From the NCBI GenBank assembly GCA_036264135.1, contig DATARN010000069.1:1-64000 (forward strand): a DNA stretch of 64,000 bases, in the 5' to 3' direction. Below are positions 1 through 8,657 of the stretch, one piece after another. Within the stretch, counting starts at the first letter, position 1. The number at the start of each line of letters is the position of its first letter. The DNA is from DATARN01 sp036264135 (GTDB lineage: Bacteria; Actinomycetota; Acidimicrobiia; Acidimicrobiales; Palsa-688). Under the pieces are notes generated by a model, which was not told the DNA's origin, made no database searches, and saw nothing but the letters and a program-made list of their open reading frames with translations. A program made the position numbers and the translations under genes.

Positions 1-1436
1 GTCAGGCCGGTTCCGATGGCGACGGCGTTGAAGTTGAGGGGTGCCGTGCCGTCGTTGCCGAACTGCATCGAGATCGTCGTGGCGGAGACGCCCAGGTCGA
101 GTGACTTGGCGGCGACCACCAGATGGCCGTTCACGGCCACCGTGGTCGGCGGCACGGTGGTGGTCGGCAGCGTGAAGATGGTGGTGGGCGTGAACACCGT
201 CGAGGTGGCGGCGGGGGAGACGGTCGTGGTCGCGACCACCGCCACCGGCGCCGCCTTCTTCCCGGGGCGCAGCAGCACGACCGCCGCCACGACCAGCACG
301 ATGAGTCCCGCCAGGGCGCCGACCAGCATGCCAAGGCGGTCATGGCGTCGCTCCGGCGGCAGGGCGCCGGCCGCCACCACGGTGGGCGGCAGTGCGCCGG
401 GCGGCACGTCGCCGGGCGCCCACCCGGTGGACCGCAGTTCGCCGGGCGGCACGGCGCCGCCGGCGATGCCGGGGAGGTAGGTCGTCGGGGTGCCCTTCGG
501 GTCGGTGATCCGGTCGGCGACGACGACGGTCGGGGGCGGGCTGGCGAGCGTGGCCGGGGCCGGCCGCCGGGCGCCGGCGGCGCCGGCCGCCAGGACGGGG
601 AAGCCGTCGCGCTGGAACGCCCAGCCCAGGCGGGCCAGCCGGCTCCCCCGGATGCCGGGGCCGGACTCCCGCTGGACGCCGGCCATCTCCGCCTTGCCCA
701 GCGCCACCGACCGCAGATAGGGGGGCGCCGCGGCCGCGGGAGCGGCCGCCAGCAGCTCGAGGGCGCTCGGGGCGATGCGCCGGCGGGGGTTGCAGCGCTC
801 GCACTCGTCGACGTGGGCGGTGATCTCGGCCCGGAACTCGGGCGTGAGCCGGGCATCGTCCCGATCGAGGATTCCGTACAGCTCGGGACAGTTGCGCCGG
901 GCCGTGCGGGCCACGATCAGCGCCCCGAGCGACCGGTCGACCTGGGCCTCGAGGCGCGCCAGGCGGCTCGGGAGCTGGGCGGCGGGGGCGCCGGATGCAC
1001 CGGCCAGGTCGCGGCCCTCCAGCCCCTGGCGCAGGTGCAGGTCGAGCAGCACCCGGTCGCCGAGATCGAGCCCCGCCGCCATCGCCCCGACGAACTCGGC
1101 CAGCTGGGGGCGCGACAGTCGCTCGTCGGACGGGCCGAGGTCGCGCAGCTCGCCTTCGTCGGAGAAGAACGACGCCCCGTAGTGCTCGATGCGATCGAGC
1201 AGCGACCGGTGGGCCAGGGCGTACAGCCAGGCGCGCAGCCGGGCCGGCTCGGCCAAGGTGTGGAGACCCTCGAAGGCGACGAGGAAGGTCTCCTGCAGGG
1301 CGTCGGCGGCCTCCGCCTGGTTGCGGAGTATGGAGAGGCAGAAGTCGTGGATGCCGTCGGCGTAGCGGTCGTAGATGGCCGCGATGGCCTCGCGGTCGCC
1401 GGCGCGCGCCGCGTCCACCAGCTGGGCATCGTCCAT
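1..1436 (-). CDS. ECF-sigma-like protein with zinc-finger and membrane anchor (partial)
   Basis: The frame is open from an ATG at 1436 to the window edge: 478 codons are visible and the C-terminus is missing. Residues about 1-75 resemble sigma-70 region 2 of ECF sigma factors (helix with QAEAADALQETFL). About 110-165 is a weak region-4-like helical part. A H-x3-C-x2-C motif (HVDECERC, from residue 208) is the signature of zinc-binding anti-sigma domains. A proline/alanine-rich stretch follows, then one membrane helix at about 368-389, then a Thr/Val-rich segment and the start of a beta-rich, Ig-like exported domain. Sigma-like and anti-sigma-like parts in one membrane-anchored chain are seen in some actinobacterial ECF groups, so the sigma part may be held at the membrane. 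Region 4 is poorly conserved, so activity as a true sigma factor is uncertain. Confidence 0.7.
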   Translation of the reverse strand, partial: MDDAQLVDAARAGDREAIAAIYDRYADGIHDFCLSILRNQAEAADALQETFLVAFEGLHTLAEPARLRAWLYALAHRSLLDRIEHYGASFFSDEGELRDLGPSDERLSRPQLAEFVGAMAAGLDLGDRVLLDLHLRQGLEGRDLAGASGAPAAQLPSRLARLEAQVDRSLGALIVARTARRNCPELYGILDRDDARLTPEFRAEITAHVDECERCNPRRRIAPSALELLAAAPAAAAPPYLRSVALGKAEMAGVQRESGPGIRGSRLARLGWAFQRDGFPVLAAGAAGARRPAPATLASPPPTVVVADRITDPKGTPTTYLPGIAGGAVPPGELRSTGWAPGDVPPGALPPTVVAAGALPPERRHDRLGMLVGALAGLIVLVVAAVVLLRPGKKAAPVAVVATTTVSPAATSTVFTPTTIFTLPTTTVPPTTVAVNGHLVVAAKSLDLGVSATTISMQFGNDGTAPLNFNAVAIGTGL

Positions 1437-1454
1437 ACGCCCGGATGGTAGGAC

Positions 1455-2306
1455 TTAGGGGTAGGTGTAGAAGCCGCGGCCGCTCTTGCGGCCCAGCCAG
1501 CCGGCGCTCACCATGCGCCGCAGGATGGGCACCGGCGCGTAGTTGGGCTCGCCCAACTCGCGGTGCAGGACCTCCAGAATGTTGACGCTGGTATCGAGCC
1601 CGACCAGGTCGAGCAGGGCAAGGGGCCCCATCGGGAAGCCGCAGCCGCCTCGCATGGCGGCGTCGATGTCGTCGCGCCCGGCCACGCCGGCGTCGAGCAT
1701 CCGGGCGGCGTTGTTCAGATAGGGGAAAAGGAGGGCGTTCACGATAAAGCCGGCTCGATCCTTCACCTCCACCGGCTCCTTGCCGCACGCTTCGGCGAAG
1801 GCACGACATTCGGCCATCGTCTCGTGGCTGGCGGTCAGGGGGCGGACGAGTTCGACGGTGGCCATCACCGGTGCCGGGTTGAAGAAATGGATGCCGCACA
1901 CCTGCTGCGGGCGCCCCGTCACCCGGGCCAGGTCGATGACCGGCAGGGTCGAGGTGTTGGTCGCCAGGATGACCGCCTCGGGGCAGACGCGGTCGAGCTC
2001 GGCAAAAAGGTGCTGCTTGGCCGCCAGGTCTTCGACGATGGACTCGATCACCAGGTCGCATTCGGCCAGGTCCTCGAGGTGGACGGTGGTCGCGACGCGG
2101 GCGAGGATGGCATCGCGTTCGTCGGCGGCCAGCTTGCCCTGGTCGACCCGCTTGCCGAGCGAGCCACGGAGGGTGGCAACCGTGCCGTCCGCCGTCTCCT
2201 GGCGACGGGACCGGATGACGACGTCGAAGCCGGCCCGAGCGGCGCACTCGGCGATCCCGGCGCCCATGATCCCCGATCCCACGACACCCAGTCGCTTCAT
2301 CGTCAT
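1455..2306 (-). CDS. hbd: 3-hydroxyacyl-CoA (3-hydroxybutyryl-CoA) dehydrogenase
   Basis: A 283-residue protein, the usual length of the short 3-hydroxybutyryl-CoA dehydrogenase family (Hbd/PaaH/FadB2). It oxidises 3-hydroxyacyl-CoA with NAD(P), or works in reverse, in the cytosol. The N-terminus carries the Rossmann motif GSGIMGAG. The catalytic-His region reads HFFNPAPVM at about residue 139. The C-terminal substrate-binding half has the family sequences GFIVNALLFPYLN and GFPMGPLALLDLVGLD and ends GRKSGRGFYTYP. ATG at 2306 and ATG at 2300 are both possible; the -10-like TAATAT lies only 7 nt before 2306, which would give a leaderless mRNA. It is divergent from a methyltransferase gene, and a TetR-like operator sits in the 61-bp gap. 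The biochemical role within fatty-acid or butyrate metabolism cannot be narrowed from sequence alone. Confidence 0.93.
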   Translation of the reverse strand: MTMKRLGVVGSGIMGAGIAECAARAGFDVVIRSRRQETADGTVATLRGSLGKRVDQGKLAADERDAILARVATTVHLEDLAECDLVIESIVEDLAAKQHLFAELDRVCPEAVILATNTSTLPVIDLARVTGRPQQVCGIHFFNPAPVMATVELVRPLTASHETMAECRAFAEACGKEPVEVKDRAGFIVNALLFPYLNNAARMLDAGVAGRDDIDAAMRGGCGFPMGPLALLDLVGLDTSVNILEVLHRELGEPNYAPVPILRRMVSAGWLGRKSGRGFYTYP

Positions 2307-2313
2307 GGGCGGA

Positions 2314-2330
2314 ATATTACTGGTCGGTAA
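2314..2330. promoter_or_regulatory. Leaderless promoter -10 with overlapping TetR-like operator
   Basis: Seen: the palindrome TTACTGGTCGGTAA at 2317-2330 (TTAC-N6-GTAA, 10 of 14 positions symmetric). Overlapping it on the minus strand is TAATAT (2319-2314), ending 7 nt before the ATG of the dehydrogenase gene. Inference: a TetR-family repressor bound here would occlude the -10 of hbd and could also affect the divergent methyltransferase. A closely related palindrome stands before the lipid-synthase operon at 21689-21702. Confidence 0.5.
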
Positions 2331-2367
2331 CCTTGGCGTTGCGTCGTGCCGCTACGGTACCCGGGCG

Positions 2368-3036
2368 ATGAGCGACGGGTGGTGGGCGCCGGCCTTCTAC
2401 GACTGGATGCTGGCGGCGTCGGAGGCCAAGGGACTGGCGGCCCGCCGGCGCTGGCTGGCCCGCTCCGCCGCCGGCCGGGTCCTGGAGCTCGGCGCCGGCA
2501 CCGGCCTCAACCTGCGCTGGTACCGGCCGGACGACGTCGACTCCGTCCTGGCCCTCGAGCCCCACGCCGCCATGCGGGCGCGGTTGGCGCAGCGGGCCGC
2601 GACGATCGCCGTACCCCTCGAGATCTCCGGCGCCACCGTCGGCGCCGCCGACTTGCCGGCCGCCAGCTTCGACACGGTCGTGGCGACCCTGGTGCTGTGC
2701 TGCGTCGACGATCTGCCCGGCACGGTCGCCGCCGTCGCCCGGTGGCTGGTCCCCGGGGGCCGGCTGCTCTTTCTCGAGCCGGTGGCCGCCGGCCGCCGCC
2801 GGCTGCCCCGGCCCTCCCCAGCCGTGTGGTCGCGCCTGGCGGGCGGCTGCCGCTTCGACCGCGACATCCTGGGCGCGGTGCGCGGCGGCGGGCTGTCGGT
2901 GTCCGACTGCGACCGATTCTCGCTTCCCACCGGCGGGTGGCTGTCGGCCTCCTGCGTCGCCGGAGTGGCCTGGCGGCCGCCGATCGGCGAACCTGATCCC
3001 GCTATGTCCGTGCTGGCACAAGGAGCTTCCGTATGA
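2368..3036 (+). CDS. Class I SAM-dependent methyltransferase
   Basis: A 222-residue protein with the class I methyltransferase fold. Motif I is VLELGAGTGLNL (about residue 34), followed by an acidic motif II (ALEPHAAM), motif IV around FDTVVATLVLCCVDD and motif V/VI LVPGGRLLFLEPV. This order and spacing match small Methyltransf_11/UbiE-like enzymes, in particular METTL7-like ones. ATG 2368 is chosen because it opens directly on the fold (SDGWWAPAFYDWML); the frame is open further upstream but that part is shadow of the dehydrogenase gene. Its stop overlaps the next start (ATGA at 3033-3036), so translation is coupled to the S51 peptidase gene. The substrate is unknown; a lipid or small molecule is likely. 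Confidence 0.85.
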   Translation: MSDGWWAPAFYDWMLAASEAKGLAARRRWLARSAAGRVLELGAGTGLNLRWYRPDDVDSVLALEPHAAMRARLAQRAATIAVPLEISGATVGAADLPAASFDTVVATLVLCCVDDLPGTVAAVARWLVPGGRLLFLEPVAAGRRRLPRPSPAVWSRLAGGCRFDRDILGAVRGGGLSVSDCDRFSLPTGGWLSASCVAGVAWRPPIGEPDPAMSVLAQGASV

Positions 3037-3710
3037 ACGCAGGGCATCCCGGGCCGCTGGCGCTGGTCGGCGGGGCCGAGTGGCAGGAGGGGTGCACCTT
3101 TGACGCCGACCTGCTGCGGGAGAGCGGCGGGACCGACGTGGTCGTGTTGCCGACCGCCGCCGCCTACGAACATCCCGACCGGGCCGTCGCTGCGGCGACG
3201 CGGTACTTCGAGGGATTGGGGGCCACGGTGACCGGGCTGATGGTCGTCGGGCGCGCCGACGCCGAAGACCCGGCCAACGCCGCCATTCTCCGCCAGTCGC
3301 GCTTCATCTACCTGGGCCGCGGCTCCCCGTTGCACCTGCGCTCGGTGCTCAAGGACTCCCTTGCCTGGCAGGCCCTCGAGGAGGCCTGGCACGACGGGGC
3401 GGTCGTGGCGGGATCGTCGGCCGGCGCCATGGCGCTGTGCGATCCCATGATCGATCCCCGGGGCGGGGCCCTCACGCTGGGGCTCGGGTTGATCGAACAG
3501 GTGGCGGTACTGCCCCACGCCGACACCTGGTCGCCCGAAAAGGCGCACCGCACCTTTTCCCTGGCCGCGGGCGGCCTGCGCATCGCCGCCATCGACGAGC
3601 GGACCGCGTTGATCCGTGAGCCCGACGGGTCGTGGCGGTGCGACGGCACCGGCTCGGTGGTCATTTATGTGGACGGCAAACCCACCTCGCTGGACGCCCT
3701 GGCGGGCTGA
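3033..3710 (+). CDS. Peptidase S51 (cyanophycinase/dipeptidase E-like) family protein
   Basis: A 225-residue protein of the S51 class of serine peptidases, cytosolic relatives of dipeptidase E and cyanophycinase. The nucleophile elbow is GSSAGAM, with the likely catalytic serine at residue 129. It is preceded by the family pattern IYLGRGSPLHL (substrate-binding strand) and followed by the GLGLIEQVAVLPHADTW region. The N-terminus LALVGGAEWQEG matches the usual glycine-rich start. Length is that of dipeptidase E rather than the longer cyanophycinases. It is translationally coupled to the upstream methyltransferase. The actual peptide or isopeptide substrate cannot be inferred. Confidence 0.85.
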   Translation: MNAGHPGPLALVGGAEWQEGCTFDADLLRESGGTDVVVLPTAAAYEHPDRAVAAATRYFEGLGATVTGLMVVGRADAEDPANAAILRQSRFIYLGRGSPLHLRSVLKDSLAWQALEEAWHDGAVVAGSSAGAMALCDPMIDPRGGALTLGLGLIEQVAVLPHADTWSPEKAHRTFSLAAGGLRIAAIDERTALIREPDGSWRCDGTGSVVIYVDGKPTSLDALAG

Positions 3711-3777
3711 GCGGCGCGCCCGTACCGAGCCGCCTAGTCTGGGCGAGGACGACCACCGCGGTTGGGAGCAGTAGTCC

Positions 3778-4173
3778 ATGAGCGATCAACCAGACCGGGC
3801 TGAACCCACTGCCACGGCCGTCTCGCCCTATCTGGCGCCCGTGCCGCCCCGGGTGGCCCGCCCGGTGGCCGCGGTCGTGCTGGCCGCCGTCTTCGTCGGC
3901 ATCGTCATGACCGTATGGCTGGCGCCGTCCACCCTGCGGGCCCAATCCCAGCCGGCGGCGGCGCCCCGCGCCGGCTACGGCTTCTCGTTCGCGCTGCCCA
4001 CCGTCCCGGTACAGAGCCACTTCGCCCTGGGTGACACGCCCAAACCCAAGGCGGCGGGCGGCGGTGGGAGCACGACGGTATGGGTGATCGTCGCGGTCTG
4101 CGGTGCACTTGCGCTCGCCGGTGGGGGAACGGCGCTGGTCGTTCGCGGCCGGCACCCTCGCCTCGGGGTGTGA
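3778..4173 (+). CDS. Small two-helix membrane protein, unknown function
   Basis: A 131-residue protein not recognised as any family. It has a polar N-terminal tail of about 27 residues, a membrane helix at about 30-50 (VAAVVLAAVFVGIVMTVWLA), an Ala/Pro-rich extracellular loop, a Gly/Ser segment, a second helix at about 101-124, and a short basic tail. A GGGAG-like ribosome site lies about 10 nt before the ATG. It is followed after 44 bp by a large membrane protein gene on the same strand, so the two may be co-transcribed. Confidence 0.6.
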   Translation: MSDQPDRAEPTATAVSPYLAPVPPRVARPVAAVVLAAVFVGIVMTVWLAPSTLRAQSQPAAAPRAGYGFSFALPTVPVQSHFALGDTPKPKAAGGGGSTTVWVIVAVCGALALAGGGTALVVRGRHPRLGV

Positions 4174-4217
4174 CCACCGGCCGGCACGGCCTGTTTCCGC
4201 GGTGACCGGGGGGCACC

Positions 4218-6653
4218 GTGGCCCACTTTTCCCCGCCGCCTAGCCTCCGCCCGCCGTGGTGGCAACGCCGCGTCGCGGTGGTGGCCGTCGTGGGCGCGCT
4301 GGTGGCGTTCGTCGCCCGGTTCACCGCGACCAGCCGGTTCATCTTCCTCGACAACGCCGCCTACTTCGACCAGGCGGCGCCCCGCCACCTGGCCGCCGGG
4401 ACCGTGGCCCGCCACATCTTCGGGCCGCTGGCACCCCGCGACGGCGGCCTCAGCGTTCCCGTCGCCGAGACCGTGTTGCTGGCGCTGTTCGCCGCCACCA
4501 TGGTCGCGCTCTATCGGGTCCTGGTGGAGCTGTTGGGGCCGGGGCCCGGCCCGCTGTTCATGACCGCCGTGGTCGGCGCCTCGCTCGTTTCCGTCGGGGT
4601 GGTCCGCTGGTGGCCCTCGGCCCTCGGATCGCTGCTCGGCGCCCTGCTCAGCCTGGCGTGCCTCCTCGCCTACCTTCGGTGGTTCCACCGCGGCGTGCGG
4701 TGGCTCCTCGTGCTGTCGGTCCTGGCATTCGTGCTCGCCCTGCTGGTCTCGACCGAGGCCATCTTGGTGCCGCTGTACCTGGTCGCCCTGCGGGTGCTCC
4801 TCCTCGAGCCGTGGCGATCGCCGCGGGAGGCCCTGGCGGTGGCCGGCGGCGAGTGGAGCTCGGTCTGGGTCTTCTTCGCCGTTCCTGTCGTCGTCTTCGC
4901 CGCCGTGTACCTGAACCGGGAGCCGTTGTCGATCACCCTCCCCCCGGCGGCGATGGTGGGGCGCTACCTCGATGTGTCGTGGCTGCGCACGTTCCTGCCC
5001 GCCGTGGCCGGCGTGCGCCCGGCCACCACCAATGGCCCGGCGGTGGCGGCCGGGGTCGCCTTGGCCATGGCGGTGGCGTGGACCGTCATTCGCCGGCCGG
5101 GGACCGGCCGGGCCTGGGTGTTCGGGTTGGTCACCGTGGCCGCCCACGTGGCGTTGTTCGGCCTACCCAGCGTGGCCCGGTTCGGACCCGGCGTCGGCTC
5201 GGTTCTCTCCGACGACCTGGGCCTGGTCCTGCTTTTCGCCATCACCGTCGGGGCGGTGTTCTTCGGGGGCCGCCCCCGCCGGCGCGTCGGCCGGTTCGGC
5301 CGGCCTTCCGCCGCCACCATCCCGGTCGGCGTCCTCGTCGTCGTCCTGTGCGCCCACGTCGCGGTGTCGTGGTGGGGCGCCACCCGGCTCGCCGGTGAAC
5401 TGCCCGGCGGCGCCGGCGGACCCTTCCTCCAGACGGTGGTGGCGAGCCTCGGCGGCATCGAGCGGCGGGGCAGCCACCCGTCGGTGCTTGATCGCACCGT
5501 TCCCGACTACGTCGCCGCCCGCTGGGCGCTGTTCGGGCCACCCTTTGAGGACCGCCTCTCCGAGGTGCTGCCGCTGGTTGACGGCCAGTTGACCTTCGAC
5601 CGGCTCGGGCCGGATCTGTACAAGGTGGCCGACGACGGGACCCTCTACCCCGCCCGCTTCCAGCCGGCCGCGGGCGGCGCCGCCGCTCGCCTGCGCCAGA
5701 CTGCAGCACTGACGGTGGCCTACGGGGAGGTCGCCGATCGAGGCGCCTCGCTGTGCATCCGGGCCTCGAGCGTGTACCCCGCCCAGGTCGAGTTCACCCC
5801 CCCCGAGCCGCTCCAGGGCACCGGATGGTACCTGGCCCTCGGCTACCGCTCCGACGCCGGGCGGGCCGTGCCCCTCTTCGTCGACCACGGCACCGGGTAC
5901 CCGTTGCCCAACGACCGCACGCTCCCGACCCCGCCGACCGCCGATCAGACGCGCCTCGCCGACCTGGGCGACGGTCCCGTGGCCCGGTTGCGGATCGACC
6001 TTCCCGCCGGCTCCACCTCCTGTCTCACCTCGCTGCGGGTCGGCCGGGTGACACCGTCGGGTGGGACCGATGACCACCGCGGCGACCAGCTGGTCCTGCC
6101 GGCGCCCGCCGACTCCTTTGACCGGCCCGACAACCCCACCGATCTCGGCGCCATCGCCGGCGGGCCGGCCTGGCATCCCATCACCGGCGGGTGGGGCGTC
6201 CTGGGCGGGGCGGCGGTCGTCTCGGCTCCCGTCCCGGAAAACCTGGCGGTGGTGGCCCTGGCCCGTCCCGCCGCCATCGCCGGCGTCACCCTCGCCACCC
6301 TGCGGGAGGGCGCCGGCTTGGTGTTCCGCTACCAGGACCCGGACAACTTCTGGTACGTGACCGCCGCCCCCTCCTTCGCCACGTGGTCCATCGGTCGGGT
6401 CCTCGATGGCACCAACGAGGTGGTGGGCAACACCGGCCTGTCGCCGGTCGGTGACGGCACCACTGTGGCGGTGCGCACCACCTCGCGCCTCGTCGACGTG
6501 GCGCTCAACGGCGTCATCGTGAAGACGGTGACCGACCCCACCCTTGGCCACGCCGTCGGCGCCGGGCTCATGGCCGGCGGGGCGGGCGCGGGCGACGCCC
6601 GCTTCCACGACTTCGCGGCCGCTCCCGTGGCGCCCTCCGGGCCACGGCCGTAG
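4218..6653 (+). CDS. Large polytopic membrane protein with exported C-terminal beta domain
   Basis: An 811-residue protein starting at GTG 4218 just after a GGGGGG purine run. Residues about 20-400 hold some ten hydrophobic helices with short loops, resembling GT-C-type integral membrane proteins: the first loop has an acidic motif (FLDNAAYFDQ) near where GT-C enzymes carry catalytic acids. Residues about 400-811 are soluble and probably extracytoplasmic. The last 170 residues, with the pattern GLVFRYQDPDNFWYV, resemble a LamG/concanavalin-like sandwich. No characterised relative is recognised. The 3' end overlaps the convergent membrane-protein gene by 86 bp. Confidence 0.65.
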   Translation: MAHFSPPPSLRPPWWQRRVAVVAVVGALVAFVARFTATSRFIFLDNAAYFDQAAPRHLAAGTVARHIFGPLAPRDGGLSVPVAETVLLALFAATMVALYRVLVELLGPGPGPLFMTAVVGASLVSVGVVRWWPSALGSLLGALLSLACLLAYLRWFHRGVRWLLVLSVLAFVLALLVSTEAILVPLYLVALRVLLLEPWRSPREALAVAGGEWSSVWVFFAVPVVVFAAVYLNREPLSITLPPAAMVGRYLDVSWLRTFLPAVAGVRPATTNGPAVAAGVALAMAVAWTVIRRPGTGRAWVFGLVTVAAHVALFGLPSVARFGPGVGSVLSDDLGLVLLFAITVGAVFFGGRPRRRVGRFGRPSAATIPVGVLVVVLCAHVAVSWWGATRLAGELPGGAGGPFLQTVVASLGGIERRGSHPSVLDRTVPDYVAARWALFGPPFEDRLSEVLPLVDGQLTFDRLGPDLYKVADDGTLYPARFQPAAGGAAARLRQTAALTVAYGEVADRGASLCIRASSVYPAQVEFTPPEPLQGTGWYLALGYRSDAGRAVPLFVDHGTGYPLPNDRTLPTPPTADQTRLADLGDGPVARLRIDLPAGSTSCLTSLRVGRVTPSGGTDDHRGDQLVLPAPADSFDRPDNPTDLGAIAGGPAWHPITGGWGVLGGAAVVSAPVPENLAVVALARPAAIAGVTLATLREGAGLVFRYQDPDNFWYVTAAPSFATWSIGRVLDGTNEVVGNTGLSPVGDGTTVAVRTTSRLVDVALNGVIVKTVTDPTLGHAVGAGLMAGGAGAGDARFHDFAAAPVAPSGPRP

Positions 6654-8514
6654 CCACGGCGAGACCGGTCGCCACGTCCACCAGGAGCACCACGGCGGCC
6701 GGCCAATACCAGAGGATGCCACCACCCGCCGGCAGGGCCAGGAGGCCGTCGGGGGTTCGGCCAACCGGCCGGGTGCCCCGCATCCAGCCGGCCGCCGCCG
6801 GTGCGGCCCACACCGCGGCCGCCGAGGCCGCCAACCGCTTCACGGGCGCGATAACACCGCCGAGGGCGAGCGACCGGCCCGAGCTGTCGACGACCGGGCC
6901 TCGCCACGAGTTGACGGTGAAGAGGTCCAGGCTGGGGTCAGCGACAACCGTCCGCAATCCGGGGTCCCGGCGGAGGGAGTCGTACGAGCGCCAGTCGACG
7001 GCATGCAGCAGGACGATCCAGCGGACTCCGATGGCGGCCAACCCGTCGGCGACGGGCTGGCCGGCGGCGGCCTGAGCCAGCAGTGCCTTCACCGTCGCTT
7101 CGCGGGGATCGGCGAATTCCCGAAACGCACTGCCGAGTTCCGGATCCGACGACGCGATCACATCGCCGCCCAGGTAGTCCGGTAAGGGGTTCAGGACGCG
7201 CCGGTTGCCGGCGGCGGGGAGGTCCAGGTAACGGTGGAAGGGCAGCGCCAGCACCGGGCCCCGGGCCTGTGCGATGTCGGTTCGCGCCGCGGCCCACGCC
7301 TCGGGTATCGACGTGGTCTGGAGGCGTCCCCCGACCCCCCACAGACCGGGAATGGCCAGCGCCACCGCCGCCAATGCCGGCGCCGCCACGGCCAAACGGC
7401 CCCACGCCTGCCCCAAGTCAGAAGCCAGCCGCTGGGCTCCCACCGCGGCGGCGGGCGCCAGCCACACGAGAAAGAGGACGGCGAAACGCTGGCCCTCGCG
7501 GAACGGGCCGCCCCCCATGGTGGCGGTCACGGCGTTGGCCACGACCCTGACGCCCGGGAGGGCGCTGGCCAGGGCGATGACCAGCCCCACCCCGGCCACG
7601 ATGGCGCCCCGCCGGCGCCACCGCTCCCGCGACCCTCGGGCTCCCACCACCGCCAGGCACAACAGTCCGGCCCCCAGCAGGGCGACGCCCACGCCAGCGT
7701 CGCCACCGACCTGGCTCGGCAATCGCCAGAAGCCGTGGCCCGCCAGCACCCCGGCCACCCCCACCAACCCGCGCGCCCGGGTGGCGAAGGCGCCCGAGCC
7801 GGCGAGGCGTCCCCCGCCGGCGGCCACAATGACCCCCGGCACCAACCACGGGGCCTGGGCGATGGCCGCGAGGGCGCCGGCCACGAGGACGGCCGTGGTC
7901 CGCTCGGCCGCCACCGCGACGGCCACGACCAGCAGCGCGAATACGCCACCCACCACACCCGTCGCCGCCATGGCGGCCGACCACAGGAACGTACGCCTCC
8001 GGTCCCTCGCCGGGTCGAGCAAGGTGGGGACGGCCCACGGAAGCACGGCGAAGGCGGCCACCGCGGTCCACTCGCCGGCGCCCACCCGGGTCAGCACCAG
8101 CGGACTCAGGCCGTAGAGCAGACCCGAGGCGAGCTGGGTGGGCCACGGGTGGTCGGCCACGAGCCGGGTCGCGCCGGTGAACGCCAGCACCAAGGCCGCG
8201 CCCAGCAGCAGCTTTCCCGCCGCTGCGCCGCCCACCACGGCCGACAGCCACGACAGGGCCAGCCCGAGCGGCACCCGGCGCGGCAGTTCAGGCCCGAGGC
8301 CCCACACGCCGGCCGGGACCGGGATGCGAGGTATGAAGGCGGCGTCCAGGGCGAAGACGCTGCCCGGCGCCAGCGCCGGTCCGAGCACCGCGGCCGCCGC
8401 CGCCACCCCCACCAACCACGCCCAGCGGGGTGGCCTGGTGGCGCCGGCATTCCTGGGGCCGTAGCGTGGCGCCGCCACCACCTCCTCGCCGGCGGCCGGT
8501 GTCGAGTGAGCCAC
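6568..8514 (-). CDS. GT-C-like polytopic membrane protein
   Basis: A 648-residue protein from GTG 8514 (VAHSTPAAG); the frame is open to 8628 but the upstream part is low-complexity. A membrane helix at about 30-50 is followed by a large loop with an acidic site (FALDAAFIPRIPVP), then about ten more helices, a periplasmic region of about 200 residues (LALPFHRYLDLPAAGN) and a C-terminal helix near residue 620. This order (loop after the first helix, many helices, soluble tail) matches membrane glycosyltransferases of the GT-C fold that use polyprenyl-phosphate sugars; this is inference. It sits near the AftD-like gene, which supports an envelope glycan role. The basic tail overlaps the convergent gene ending at 6653. 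Confidence 0.6.
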   Translation of the reverse strand: MAHSTPAAGEEVVAAPRYGPRNAGATRPPRWAWLVGVAAAAAVLGPALAPGSVFALDAAFIPRIPVPAGVWGLGPELPRRVPLGLALSWLSAVVGGAAAGKLLLGAALVLAFTGATRLVADHPWPTQLASGLLYGLSPLVLTRVGAGEWTAVAAFAVLPWAVPTLLDPARDRRRTFLWSAAMAATGVVGGVFALLVVAVAVAAERTTAVLVAGALAAIAQAPWLVPGVIVAAGGGRLAGSGAFATRARGLVGVAGVLAGHGFWRLPSQVGGDAGVGVALLGAGLLCLAVVGARGSRERWRRRGAIVAGVGLVIALASALPGVRVVANAVTATMGGGPFREGQRFAVLFLVWLAPAAAVGAQRLASDLGQAWGRLAVAAPALAAVALAIPGLWGVGGRLQTTSIPEAWAAARTDIAQARGPVLALPFHRYLDLPAAGNRRVLNPLPDYLGGDVIASSDPELGSAFREFADPREATVKALLAQAAAGQPVADGLAAIGVRWIVLLHAVDWRSYDSLRRDPGLRTVVADPSLDLFTVNSWRGPVVDSSGRSLALGGVIAPVKRLAASAAAVWAAPAAAGWMRGTRPVGRTPDGLLALPAGGGILWYWPAAVVLLVDVATGLAVATAVARRAPRERPRSRGSGRRPRPPRRP

Positions 8515-8561
8515 GTCCTTGTCGCCCGCCTCCTCATGACTACGCCGACGCTGCCCCAAGG

Positions 8562-8655
8562 CCACCCGGCCATCTTGGCCGAATGGCCATGGCCCGGGGC
8601 CCAGGGCCACCGGGCGATCCTCGCCCAACCGGTATGGCCGGGCGCCCAGGGCCGC
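8562..8655. repeat. Imperfect tandem repeat of about 45-48 bp, two copies
   Basis: Two diverged direct copies lie in the gap between divergent genes. Both contain a gc(c/g)atc(t/c)t core, then a tggcc(a/g) segment and a gcccagggcc element (about 8616 and 8646). In one frame both copies read as AIL...PGAQG. The gap also holds the start regions of the membrane protein (minus) and methyltransferase (plus), so the repeats could affect expression; no operator is recognised. Confidence 0.4.
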
Positions 8656-8657
8656 CC

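Noticed and set aside
123..1451. Plus-strand open frame of 442 codons
   Set aside because: Shadow of the sigma-like gene, which shows sigma and zinc-finger motifs on the minus strand.
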